Shown piece by piece: positions 1 through 5,236 of a stretch of DNA of 5,404 nt. The notes beneath the pieces were generated by a model that saw only the letters and a list, made by a program, of their open reading frames with translations, did not search any database and was not told the DNA's origin. This stretch comes from an uncultured Muribaculaceae bacterium (GTDB lineage Bacteria; Bacteroidota; Bacteroidia; Bacteroidales; Muribaculaceae): the NCBI GenBank assembly GCA_947178235.1, contig CAMWXQ010000101.1, positions 1 to 5,404 on the forward strand, in the 5' to 3' direction. Each line of letters begins with the position of its first letter. The stretch's first letter is position 1. The position numbers and the translations under genes are program-made.

Positions 1-319
1 CCCCTATCCAGAGCAGGTCGATCCCATATTCGAGGGCTGCCTCGACGTGGCCGCGGTTGGCTACCTCGGTGGCGACCTTCATACCGGTCTCCTCCTTGAC
101 CTTGGCGAGCCATGCGAGACCGGGAACCCCTACCCCTTCGAAGCCACCAGGTTTGGTACGCGGTTTCCAGATCCCGGCACGGAAAATCTTGATACCCGCA
201 CGCGACAGCCCGCGGGCCGTGTCGATAACCTGCTGCTCGGTCTCGGCGCTGCATGGGCCCGAAATTATGAGTGGTCTGTCGAGGGCGACACCGTCTATGG
301 CAAGTGGGGAGAAGTCCAT
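1..319 (-). CDS. 3-deoxy-7-phosphoheptulonate (DAHP) synthase, type I-beta; partial, 3' part lies off the window
   Basis: This enzyme condenses phosphoenolpyruvate with erythrose 4-phosphate to DAHP, the first step of the shikimate pathway, in the cytoplasm. The 106 visible residues begin at the ATG at 319-317 and run off the window without a stop. They hold the start of the TIM barrel: ISGPCSAE (19-26), whose Cys23 is the expected metal ligand, then FRAGIWKPRTKPGGFEGVG (46-64) with the PEP-binding KPR at 52-54, then TEVANRGHVEAALEYGIDLLWIG (84-106). This fits the short type I-beta family, about 260-350 aa. In Bacteroidota the protein often carries a C-terminal chorismate mutase (AroQ) domain, which cannot be checked here. 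Names in use include aroF, aroG and aroA, so no symbol is given. A separate promoter lies just upstream and the dnaA terminator lies beyond it, so it is transcribed independently of dnaA. Confidence 0.93.
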   Translation of the reverse strand, partial: MDFSPLAIDGVALDRPLIISGPCSAETEQQVIDTARGLSRAGIKIFRAGIWKPRTKPGGFEGVGVPGLAWLAKVKEETGMKVATEVANRGHVEAALEYGIDLLWIG

Positions 320-356
320 TGAGGAAATTTGGAATTGATAATTGGGAATTTCGTGG

Positions 357-387
357 CAAAGGTAGTGCTATCCCAAGATGCCCGCAA
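357..387 (-). promoter_or_regulatory. Bacteroidota-type promoter for the DAHP synthase gene
   Basis: Read on the minus strand, TTG (387-385) is followed by 20 bases and then TACCTTTG (364-357). This is an exact match to the -7 consensus TAnnTTTG of the Bacteroidota primary sigma factor, with a -33 TTG. Transcription would start near position 350, giving a leader of about 30 nt. The same 20-base spacing is seen at three other promoters in this window. Confidence 0.72.
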
Positions 388-409
388 CCCAAATGAAAAT
401 AATAATTCT

Positions 410-452
410 AAAAAATAGTTGCGGTCAGACCCTCATTAGAGTCTGACCGCAA
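410..452 (-). terminator. Rho-independent terminator of dnaA
   Basis: A perfect 12-bp stem, TTGCGGTCAGAC at 419-430 and its complement at 441-452, encloses a 10-base loop. On the minus strand the stem is followed by CTA and then six Ts (415-410). It starts 25 bp after the dnaA stop codon and ends just before the -33 element of the next gene, so it insulates the DAHP synthase gene from dnaA transcription. There is no T-tract on the other side, so it should act only in the minus direction. Confidence 0.88.
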
Positions 453-477
453 TATGGGGTGGCGCGCGGTGTGGCGG

Positions 478-1869
478 TCAATTCGCCGACATGAGCTGCT
501 GCTCGATGAGTGTGACATCCTCTTGGAGCTTGCGGTCAATGGGTATGCGCTCGTCGATGAGGCGGCATGCGTAGAGGACAGTGGCATGAGTGCGTTGGAG
601 ACGCGAGCCTATGGCTTTCAAGGGCATCGATGTATGCTTCTTGGCGAGATACATCACCATCTGGCGCGCATCGCTGACCTCGCGCTTGCGGCTCTTGGCA
701 AAGAGGAGCGAGGAGTCGATGTTGTAGAACTGGCTCACCTCCTTGGCGATGGTGTCGAAGGTGATCGTGCGCTTGTGCATCCGGACCGAGTTGGCGAGGA
801 CGCGGCGGGCGAGATCGACACTGATCTCCTTGTTCATGAAGGTGGCATGGGCCAGGAGGGAGACCACGACGCCTTCGAGCTCGCGGATAGACTCGGTGAC
901 ATTGGCCGCAATGAACTGGATGACATCTTCGGGTAGGACGAGGCCGTCGTGCAGGGCCTTGCGGCGCAGAACTTCGAGACGCAGCTTCAAGTCGGGCTTC
1001 TCCAACTGGGCGGTCATGCCGCTCTTGAAGCGCGAAAGCAGACGCTCCTCCATCCCTTCCATCTCGGAGGGACGGCAGTCGGAGGTCATTATGAGCTGCT
1101 TATTGTTCTGTTTGAGGTGGTTGAAGATGTGGAAGAATGTGCGCTGGGTCTTGTCCTTGCCGATGAAGTCCTGGATGTCATCGATGATGAGGGTGTCGAT
1201 GCTCTGGTAGAAGGCAATGAACTCGTTGACCTTGCTGCGCTGGACAGCCGATGTGAACTGGCTCTCGAAGAGGCGCGCAGTGATATAGAGGACGCGTGCG
1301 CGGGGATTGTGTTCCTTGATTCGGATGCCGATGGCCTGGATGAGGTGGGTCTTGCCTACACCGCAGGGGCCGAAGATGAAGAGGGGGTTGAATGTCTGTA
1401 TCTTCGGGTCATTGGCGATGGCCTCGCCTATCGAGCCGGCAACCTTGTTGGAGTCGCCGATGCAGTAGTTCTCGAATGTGAGATCCGGTTTGAGCTGCGA
1501 GTCAATCTCCTCGGAGTACTTCTCCTTGAAGGGATTGGCGGTCGCGTTGGGCGCGGGTTTCACCGCAGGGCTCGGATGGGACGAACCGACATTGACACGG
1601 GTCGAGGGGTCGGCGGCGACCACCGGGTACTGGTAGATGACCTGGACACGCTCGTTGAATACTCGTTTCAGCGCTGCCCCGATGACACGCATATAACGCT
1701 CGTCAAGCTGCTCAGAGAAGAATTCAGACGGACACGCGATTGTGAGCTCGTTGTCGATGTAGCTAACAAACGACAGCGGGCTGAACCACGAGCTGAATTG
1801 TTCTGAGGGAACAATGTCACGGATTATGCCGAGGCACTGGTCCCACATCTGTGAGTACTTGCTTTGCAT
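478..1869 (-). CDS. dnaA: Chromosomal replication initiator protein DnaA
   Basis: DnaA binds DnaA boxes at oriC as an ATP-dependent oligomer and melts the origin. The protein is 463 aa from the ATG at 1869, close to the family's usual length. Domain I is about residues 1-85 (KYSQMWDQCLG...FSSWFSPL). A short variable linker follows to about 125. The AAA+ domain has Walker A GPCGVGKT (167-174), Walker B LIIDDIQ (227-233), sensor I MTSD (261-264), the box VII arginines of ERLLSRF (R276 and the likely arginine finger R280), and sensor II RELEG (from R329). Domain IV carries ARQMVMYLAKKHT (401-413) and RTHATVLYA (426-434). A GTG directly before the ATG would add one residue; the ATG is preferred. 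The recognition loop reads LQRTHAT instead of the usual GGRDHTT, discussed separately. The gene has its own terminator downstream and a 365-bp AT-rich region upstream. Confidence 0.97.
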   Translation of the reverse strand: MQSKYSQMWDQCLGIIRDIVPSEQFSSWFSPLSFVSYIDNELTIACPSEFFSEQLDERYMRVIGAALKRVFNERVQVIYQYPVVAADPSTRVNVGSSHPSPAVKPAPNATANPFKEKYSEEIDSQLKPDLTFENYCIGDSNKVAGSIGEAIANDPKIQTFNPLFIFGPCGVGKTHLIQAIGIRIKEHNPRARVLYITARLFESQFTSAVQRSKVNEFIAFYQSIDTLIIDDIQDFIGKDKTQRTFFHIFNHLKQNNKQLIMTSDCRPSEMEGMEERLLSRFKSGMTAQLEKPDLKLRLEVLRRKALHDGLVLPEDVIQFIAANVTESIRELEGVVVSLLAHATFMNKEISVDLARRVLANSVRMHKRTITFDTIAKEVSQFYNIDSSLLFAKSRKREVSDARQMVMYLAKKHTSMPLKAIGSRLQRTHATVLYACRLIDERIPIDRKLQEDVTLIEQQLMSAN

Positions 1870-1955
1870 CACTTGTGAAGGGATTCTAAGCGGAAACTGA
1901 TATTGACGATAGTCGGTTTAGTAGTTACTGCTCCACACAGGGGCAATTACGCTTG

Positions 1956-1986
1956 CAAATTTCCTAATTATTTTTCAGAAAACAAA
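1956..1986 (-). promoter_or_regulatory. Candidate dnaA promoter
   Basis: On the minus strand, TTTG (1986-1983) is followed by 19 bases and then GAAATTTG (1963-1956), which matches TAnnTTTG except at the first base. It is weaker than the other promoters seen here, which are exact matches with a 20-base spacer. It is the best candidate I found between pgeF and dnaA and would give a leader of about 80 nt. dnaA may also be reached by read-through from pgeF. Confidence 0.38.
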
Positions 1987-2175
1987 ATTGTATTTTTCCT
2001 TGCATAATTGGAAAATTGTTGAACCAGTTGATTTTCAGATATTTATATACTAAATTTTATTTGATGAGCGTGGAACATCCGGAACCCCTTTGTAAACGTC
2101 AGTAAATGAGCATATTATTTGCAAATGCAAATAGGATGTAATGCACATATCTCAGAGCTGCCAGAGTACGCCGAT

Positions 2176-2219
2176 CATATTGGGAATCAATATGGTACAT
2201 ATCGTACGACTAACGATAT
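2176..2219. repeat. Two adjacent hyphenated inverted repeats upstream of dnaA
   Basis: The first dyad is CATATTG (2176-2182) and CAATATG (2188-2194) around a 5-base spacer. The second is ATATCGT (2199-2205) and ACGATAT (2213-2219) around a 7-base spacer. Only 4 bp separate them, and the hairpin over the pgeF stop starts 11 bp further on. Arms this short can occur by chance in AT-rich DNA, so a protein-binding role is only a possibility. Confidence 0.5.
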
Positions 2220-2220
2220 T

Positions 2221-2253
2221 AAAAATATTTTTATTTAGACACCGTCTAAATAA
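2221..2253 (-). terminator. Hairpin over the pgeF stop codon, possible terminator
   Basis: TTATTTAGAC (2231-2240) and GTCTAAATAA (2244-2253) form a perfect 10-bp inverted repeat with a 3-base spacer. The last pgeF codons and its TAA stop (2237-2235) lie inside it. On the minus strand the stem is followed by AAATATTTTT, which is only partly U-like, and the stem is AT-rich. It would be a weak terminator or an mRNA 3'-end hairpin. The symmetric TTTAGAC-N3-GTCTAAA core could equally be a DNA-binding site. Confidence 0.45.
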
Positions 2254-2999
2254 GCTATGGTTGCAACTCTTCCTGATGCCACACCCCAGGCGCGGGCCGA
2301 GAAGAATTGGTCGGGATGGCAGCGGGTACAGAGCGTGGGGTCGAACGGAGCGATGTTCTGAACAGGTACACCACAATCTTGGAGGTGCGAGGCGATGAAG
2401 GTGTGGAGATCTACGTGCGGCTTGGGCAAAGATCGGTCGACGCAGAATTCCGGGAAGCGAACGGCCACCTCCTCGCCAACCTCGAAGCATCCACGACAGA
2501 TGGATGGGCCGAAGGCCACGAGGATGTCACCTGCGTCTGAGCCGAGAGAGACCATGCGGGCGAGCGCATTCTCAACTATGCCTCCAACGGCGCCGCGCCA
2601 ACCTGCGTGCACGACGGCAATCCTGCGGCCGACAGGGTCGGCAAGCACAACCGGCACACAGTCGGCAGTCGAGACTCCGATGAGCAGACGTGGCCGCGAG
2701 GTGATGAGGCCGTCTACCCCATGGAGATTCATGGGAGTGCCGTCCGTAACCGCGACCTCGGTCGAATGGGTCTGTCGCGGGAGGACGAGGTCAGAGAGAG
2801 GAATGTCAAAGTGCGAACAGAGTGCGCGGCGACACTCGGCGATGTGACCGGGTGCGTCACCGGTGTAGTCACAGATATTGAAGCCGGAATAGCGAGCATC
2901 AATGACTGCCTCGGGTCCGCGCCGTGTGCAATAGACATGTACACCCTCGGGATTGCCCGGGAGCGGGAGTGGACGGAGAATGTCACTGAGGTCAGTCAT
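2235..2999 (-). CDS. pgeF: Peptidoglycan editing factor PgeF (YfiH, laccase-domain / polyphenol oxidase family)
   Basis: The family is a copper- or zinc-binding cytoplasmic enzyme. The E. coli member removes wrongly made UDP-MurNAc-L-Ser so that serine does not enter peptidoglycan; related proteins have purine-nucleoside activities. The protein is 254 aa, near the usual length. The three metal ligands sit in their expected motifs: H78 in LPRQTHS (73-79), C114 in STADCVPVV (110-118) and H131 in VVHAGWRG (129-136). Further family blocks are GPSICRGCFEVG (164-175) and LCTRCHPDQFFSARA (223-237). The last block usually ends in FFSYRRD-like residues, so the C-terminal part (ARAWGVASGR) is a little divergent. 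The start is the ATG at 2999-2997. It is divergent from the exporter gene, and no clear promoter of its own was found in the 110-bp gap. It lies upstream of dnaA on the same strand, but 365 bp and a hairpin separate them. Confidence 0.94.
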   Translation of the reverse strand: MTDLSDILRPLPLPGNPEGVHVYCTRRGPEAVIDARYSGFNICDYTGDAPGHIAECRRALCSHFDIPLSDLVLPRQTHSTEVAVTDGTPMNLHGVDGLITSRPRLLIGVSTADCVPVVLADPVGRRIAVVHAGWRGAVGGIVENALARMVSLGSDAGDILVAFGPSICRGCFEVGEEVAVRFPEFCVDRSLPKPHVDLHTFIASHLQDCGVPVQNIAPFDPTLCTRCHPDQFFSARAWGVASGRVATIAYLDGV

Positions 3000-3029
3000 T
3001 GCACAAATGGAGATTTTTCGCTAATTTTG
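2999..3029 (+). promoter_or_regulatory. Bacteroidota-type promoter for the EamA transporter gene
   Basis: TTG (2999-3001), 20 bases, then TAATTTTG (3022-3029) is an exact TAnnTTTG match with the same spacing as the other strong promoters here. Transcription would begin near 3036, leaving a leader of about 75 nt that includes a small GGCCC/GGGCT hairpin (about 3050-3066) and the palindrome ATTATATAAT (3071-3080). The -33 element touches the first base of the pgeF start codon on the other strand. Confidence 0.7.
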
Positions 3030-3109
3030 CGCCCTTGTTTGCGGAGAGTGGCCCCCATGCAGGGCTACACATTATATAATATAGAACCGCAGACCGAATC
3101 GATTATTGT

Positions 3110-4006
3110 ATGAAAGACTTCAAACTCAAAGGGCACCTCGCCATGATCGGGGCCAATACCATGTGGGGCCTCATGGCGCCGATCGCCAAGATGGTCATGG
3201 CGGCCGGTATCGTGGCGCCGCTCGTGATGGCAGACGCGCGCATGGTAGGTGCGGCAATCCTCTTTTGGATCGGATCATTATTCATGCCGCGCGAGCATGT
3301 GCCCGCGGGTGACCTGCTGCGCCTCGCGGGGGCGGGGATGCTCGGCATCCTCTTCAACCAGGGGTGCTATATCTTCGGTGTCGGCTTCACATCGCCCGGG
3401 GACGCTTCAATCATCACGACGACTATGCCCCTGTGGGTGATGGTCCTCGCGGCCCTCATCCTCGGCGAGCCTATCACTGTCAAGAAGGCGGGTGGAATCG
3501 TGTTGGGTGGTTGCGGCGCCCTGTTGCTCGTGCTCGGAGGGGCAGGCAGCGGCATCAAGGGAGACAATCCGACACTCGGCAATCTGCTCGTGCTCACCGC
3601 TCAGATCAGCTATGCACTGTATCTGACATTCTACCGGAACTTCATACGCAAATACTCGGTGTTCACGCTGATGAAGTGGATGTTCACTTTTGCGGCCATC
3701 GCCATAATTCCATTCTCAATACCCACGTTGAGTGCAACCGACTGGGATGCGCTGACCCAACGTGACATCTGGGGAGTGGCCTATGTCGTTGTCTGCGCCA
3801 CATTCGTGGCATACATATTCATAATGATCGGTCAGAAGAACCTCCGCCCCACCCTCGTGGGAATGTACAATTACGTTCAGCCGATAGTCGCTACCGCCGC
3901 AGGCATCCTCATGGGCATCGACCGTCTGACCCCCGTAAAAATCATCGCCGTCCTCTTGATCTTCTGCGGCGTATGGCTCGTGACAATCAGCAAGGCAAAA
4001 CAATAG
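3110..4006 (+). CDS. EamA-family (DMT superfamily) transporter, 10 membrane segments
   Basis: This is an inner-membrane carrier of the drug/metabolite transporter superfamily, whose members mostly export amino acids or other small metabolites. The substrate cannot be told from sequence. The 298 residues form two EamA repeats, about 12-142 and 156-294. Hydrophobic segments fall at about 8-30, 33-58, 71-92, 98-119, 126-144, 155-175, 186-206, 220-241, 247-270 and 275-293. The typical DMT signature TTTMPLWVMVLAALILGE (103-120) ends the fourth segment of the first repeat, and its counterpart is YNYVQPIVATAAGIL (253-267). The start is the ATG at 3110, with no Shine-Dalgarno before it and a promoter about 80 bp upstream. 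It is a single-gene unit, divergent from pgeF and convergent with the NlpC/P60 gene. Codon use is GC-rich like its neighbours, with no sign of recent transfer. Confidence 0.93.
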   Translation: MKDFKLKGHLAMIGANTMWGLMAPIAKMVMAAGIVAPLVMADARMVGAAILFWIGSLFMPREHVPAGDLLRLAGAGMLGILFNQGCYIFGVGFTSPGDASIITTTMPLWVMVLAALILGEPITVKKAGGIVLGGCGALLLVLGGAGSGIKGDNPTLGNLLVLTAQISYALYLTFYRNFIRKYSVFTLMKWMFTFAAIAIIPFSIPTLSATDWDALTQRDIWGVAYVVVCATFVAYIFIMIGQKNLRPTLVGMYNYVQPIVATAAGILMGIDRLTPVKIIAVLLIFCGVWLVTISKAKQ

Positions 4007-4042
4007 CCGCAAAAGGAATCCATACGCCTCCTCATGCGGCTA
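4004..4042. terminator. Hairpin between convergent genes, possible terminator
   Basis: TAGCCGCA (4004-4011) and TGCGGCTA (4035-4042) form an 8-bp stem that starts on the stop codon of the transporter gene. After a small internal loop, AGGA (4014-4017) can pair with TCCT (4029-4032). On the plus strand it is followed by A's rather than T's. On the minus strand it is followed by TTGTTTTG, a partial U-tract, so it fits the NlpC/P60 transcript better. It sits in the 46-bp gap between two convergent genes, where a terminator is expected. Confidence 0.45.
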
Positions 4043-4052
4043 AAAAATCAAC

Positions 4053-4679
4053 TTACTCCCCGATGAGGCGTTTGGCGCCGATGTAGTGCTTGGAGTAGTA
4101 GGCGTTGTCGGGGAATTTCTGGTAGACGACGCCGTGTTTGGTGGAGGCGTGGATGAATTTGCAGCTTCCGTCGGGGTAGACGTCGACGACCATGCCGACA
4201 TGGCCTACGCGGCCCTTGCCACTCGAACGGCTCGAAAAGAACATGAGGTCACCGGGACGGAGGTCGCCTTCGGCAACCTTGGAGCCCTGGGTGTACTGCG
4301 AGCGTGAGTCGCGGTTGATGTTGAAGCCGAATTTCTTGAAGATGTAGCTTGTGAAACCGGAGCAGTCAAACTGCTTGGGGCCGGAGGCGCCGAGACGGTA
4401 GCGGGTACCGAGGAACGAGGCTGCGAAGTCGGCCATCTCTCCTACGAGCTCCTCAACGTTGCGGTCAACCGACTTCTCGACCTGCTTGGAGAGGTCGACG
4501 AAGGGAGAGTTGATGCGGACATTGGCGAGTGCGCCATGCATCAGCGTGCCCTCTTCGGCAAAGTGGCTGGCGGCCTCGGCATGGGCTGCGGGCAGCCCCT
4601 TGACCGGCTGCTTGGCCTGGGCGCTGACGGCAGCGAACGTCATGAGCATGATTATGGAGAGTATCTTGGAGAGTTTCAT
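4053..4679 (-). CDS. Secreted NlpC/P60 family (C40) peptidoglycan endopeptidase
   Basis: Enzymes of this family cut peptide stems of peptidoglycan, typically the D-Glu to meso-diaminopimelate bond, in the periplasm. From the ATG at 4679 the protein is 208 aa. It opens with a signal peptide (MKLSKILSIIMLMTFAAVSAQA, likely cut after A22). A variable segment follows (about 23-80), then the NlpC/P60 domain (about 82-205). The catalytic residues are visible: C106 in FDCSGF, H160 in VGHVGMVV and H177 in FIHAS. RPGDLMFF (141-148) is the usual conserved block. A longer frame from the ATG at 4730 adds 17 polar residues in front of the signal peptide. The shorter form is preferred because it places the Lys-containing n-region at the N-terminus. 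There is no lipobox cysteine, so it is likely soluble rather than a lipoprotein. It is a single-gene unit with its own promoter. Confidence 0.92.
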   Translation of the reverse strand: MKLSKILSIIMLMTFAAVSAQAKQPVKGLPAAHAEAASHFAEEGTLMHGALANVRINSPFVDLSKQVEKSVDRNVEELVGEMADFAASFLGTRYRLGASGPKQFDCSGFTSYIFKKFGFNINRDSRSQYTQGSKVAEGDLRPGDLMFFSSRSSGKGRVGHVGMVVDVYPDGSCKFIHASTKHGVVYQKFPDNAYYSKHYIGAKRLIGE

Positions 4680-4748
4680 GTCTGAGATGGTCGGTATGGT
4701 ATGGTTGTTGGTTTCAGCGGAATGTGGCATTCTCCCCTTTCCGCATTA

Positions 4749-4780
4749 CAAAAGTAGTGATTTTCAGCCCTTCCGACAAA
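4749..4780 (-). promoter_or_regulatory. Bacteroidota-type promoter for the NlpC/P60 gene
   Basis: On the minus strand, TTTG (4780-4777), 20 bases, then TACTTTTG (4756-4749) matches both elements exactly. Transcription would begin near 4742. That gives about 63 nt of leader if translation starts at 4679, but only about 12 nt for the alternative ATG at 4730. The leader contains the short tandem GGTATGGTATGG (4693-4704, plus-strand reading) and no clear Shine-Dalgarno before 4679. Confidence 0.75.
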
Positions 4781-5128
4781 TGCCACCTCACGGCACAGCC
4801 CATGCCTGGGTTAAAGCACTACGATTGTAACCCAATTTTACACTTTGCGCGCCGTATGTTAAAATAATACAATAAAATTAACAATTGGGGCACCACCAAA
4901 AGCAAACAAGTGTTAAGGAGTTTGCAAAACAGACCTACATTAAGGCCATATATGTTAATGCAAATTCGAGAATATTTTACTTATATTACTTATTTATTGC
5001 ATTTTAAAGCGTGTAACAGCTATGTAACCATTTACAATATTTTATCCATTTTAACTATTACAGGAATCAGCGCTACCTTTCAGTGCGTCGAATATTATAG
5101 GAGGTAGGAGATATTTTTCGGGTATTTT
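4781..5128. other. AT-rich intergenic region without a convincing gene
   Basis: Between the promoter of the NlpC/P60 gene and that of glgB lie about 350 bp, strongly AT-rich from about 4855. A 65-codon frame (GTG at 4910 to 5107, plus) is open here, but its composition is that of AT-rich spacer, it matches no family I recognise, and it has no promoter or well-placed ribosome site. The region contains an inverted repeat at 4807-4834 and a competing one at 4831-4889. No tRNA, known riboswitch or known small RNA was recognised. The divergent genes on both sides make upstream control sites for either one plausible. Confidence 0.55.
4807..4889. repeat. Overlapping, mutually exclusive inverted repeats
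   Basis: TGGGTTA (4807-4813) can pair with TAACCCA (4828-4834) over a 14-base loop. The overlapping CCCAATT (4831-4837) can instead pair with AATTGGG (4883-4889). Both cannot form at once. Neither is followed by a proper T-tract. The first dyad begins about 27 bp upstream of the -33 element of the NlpC/P60 promoter, a place where a regulator could bind. Confidence 0.4.
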
Positions 5129-5160
5129 TTTGGTAATAATCAAAGGAATTAGTAAGTTTG
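5129..5160 (+). promoter_or_regulatory. Bacteroidota-type promoter for glgB
   Basis: TTTG (5129-5132), 20 bases, then TAAGTTTG (5153-5160) is an exact match to the Bacteroidota -33 and -7 elements. Transcription would start near 5167, giving a leader of about 70 nt before the glgB ATG. The -33 element lies in the second of two similar T-rich stretches (ATATTTTTCGG at 5111-5121 and GTATTTTTTTGG at 5122-5133). Confidence 0.75.
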
Positions 5161-5170
5161 TGAAACCGAA

Positions 5171-5199
5171 ACTTAGGAGGCCCCACATCGGCTTCCAGT
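5171..5199 (+). promoter_or_regulatory. Stem-loop in the glgB leader enclosing AGGAGG
   Basis: GGAGGCC (5176-5182) pairs with GGCTTCC (5190-5196) through seven pairs, one of them G-U, closing a 7-base loop. ACT (5171-5173) and AGT (5197-5199) can add a short outer stem past a two-base bulge. The stem covers most of a perfect AGGAGG (5175-5180), which lies 56 bases upstream of the glgB start, too far to serve it directly. Whether the hairpin regulates glgB or is incidental cannot be told from sequence. Confidence 0.4.
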
Positions 5200-5236
5200 C
5201 GTTGACATCATCCATGCATAATCACCGATTCTATAT

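Larger units (their letters stand above)
1870..2234. other. AT-rich intergenic region upstream of dnaA
   Basis: These 365 bp between pgeF and dnaA contain no convincing gene. They hold long A/T runs (about 1965-2065), two copies of TTTTCAGA (1972-1979 and 2033-2040), the palindrome ATTTGCAAAT (2117-2126), and a row of hyphenated dyads at 2176-2253. One DnaA-box-like nonamer, TGCTCCACA at 1929-1937, matches TTATCCACA in 7 of 9 places and lies between the candidate dnaA promoter and the start codon. A single weak box is not enough to call an origin. The region most likely holds the dnaA promoter and control sites. Confidence 0.6.

Noticed and set aside
949..1806. Long plus-strand frame opposite dnaA
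   Set aside because: It is fully antisense to dnaA, whose domains are unmistakable. GC-rich coding DNA often leaves such open antisense frames.
1870..2234. Calling the region upstream of dnaA the replication origin oriC
   Set aside because: It is AT-rich and next to dnaA, but only one weak DnaA-box-like nonamer was found, and genome-wide skew is not available.
2607..3113. Plus-strand frame opposite pgeF and across the divergent gap
   Set aside because: It is antisense to a well-supported gene, runs through the promoter region, and shows no domain.
4004..4042. A strong bidirectional terminator for the two convergent genes
   Set aside because: The stem is present, but on the plus strand A's follow it instead of T's, so action in that direction is doubtful. 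It is listed only as a possible terminator.
5042..5050. TTATCCATT as a DnaA box
   Set aside because: It lacks the CACA end, stands alone and is far from dnaA, so it is at chance level in AT-rich DNA.
5099..5104. AGGAGG that could be a ribosome site in the glgB upstream region
   Set aside because: No ATG, GTG or TTG follows at a usable distance, and it lies upstream of the predicted glgB transcription start.
4910..5107. 65-codon open frame in the AT-rich spacer upstream of glgB
   Set aside because: It starts with GTG, has no well-placed ribosome site or promoter, and has the AT-rich composition of the spacer rather than of the GC-rich genes around it. The product resembles no family I know.
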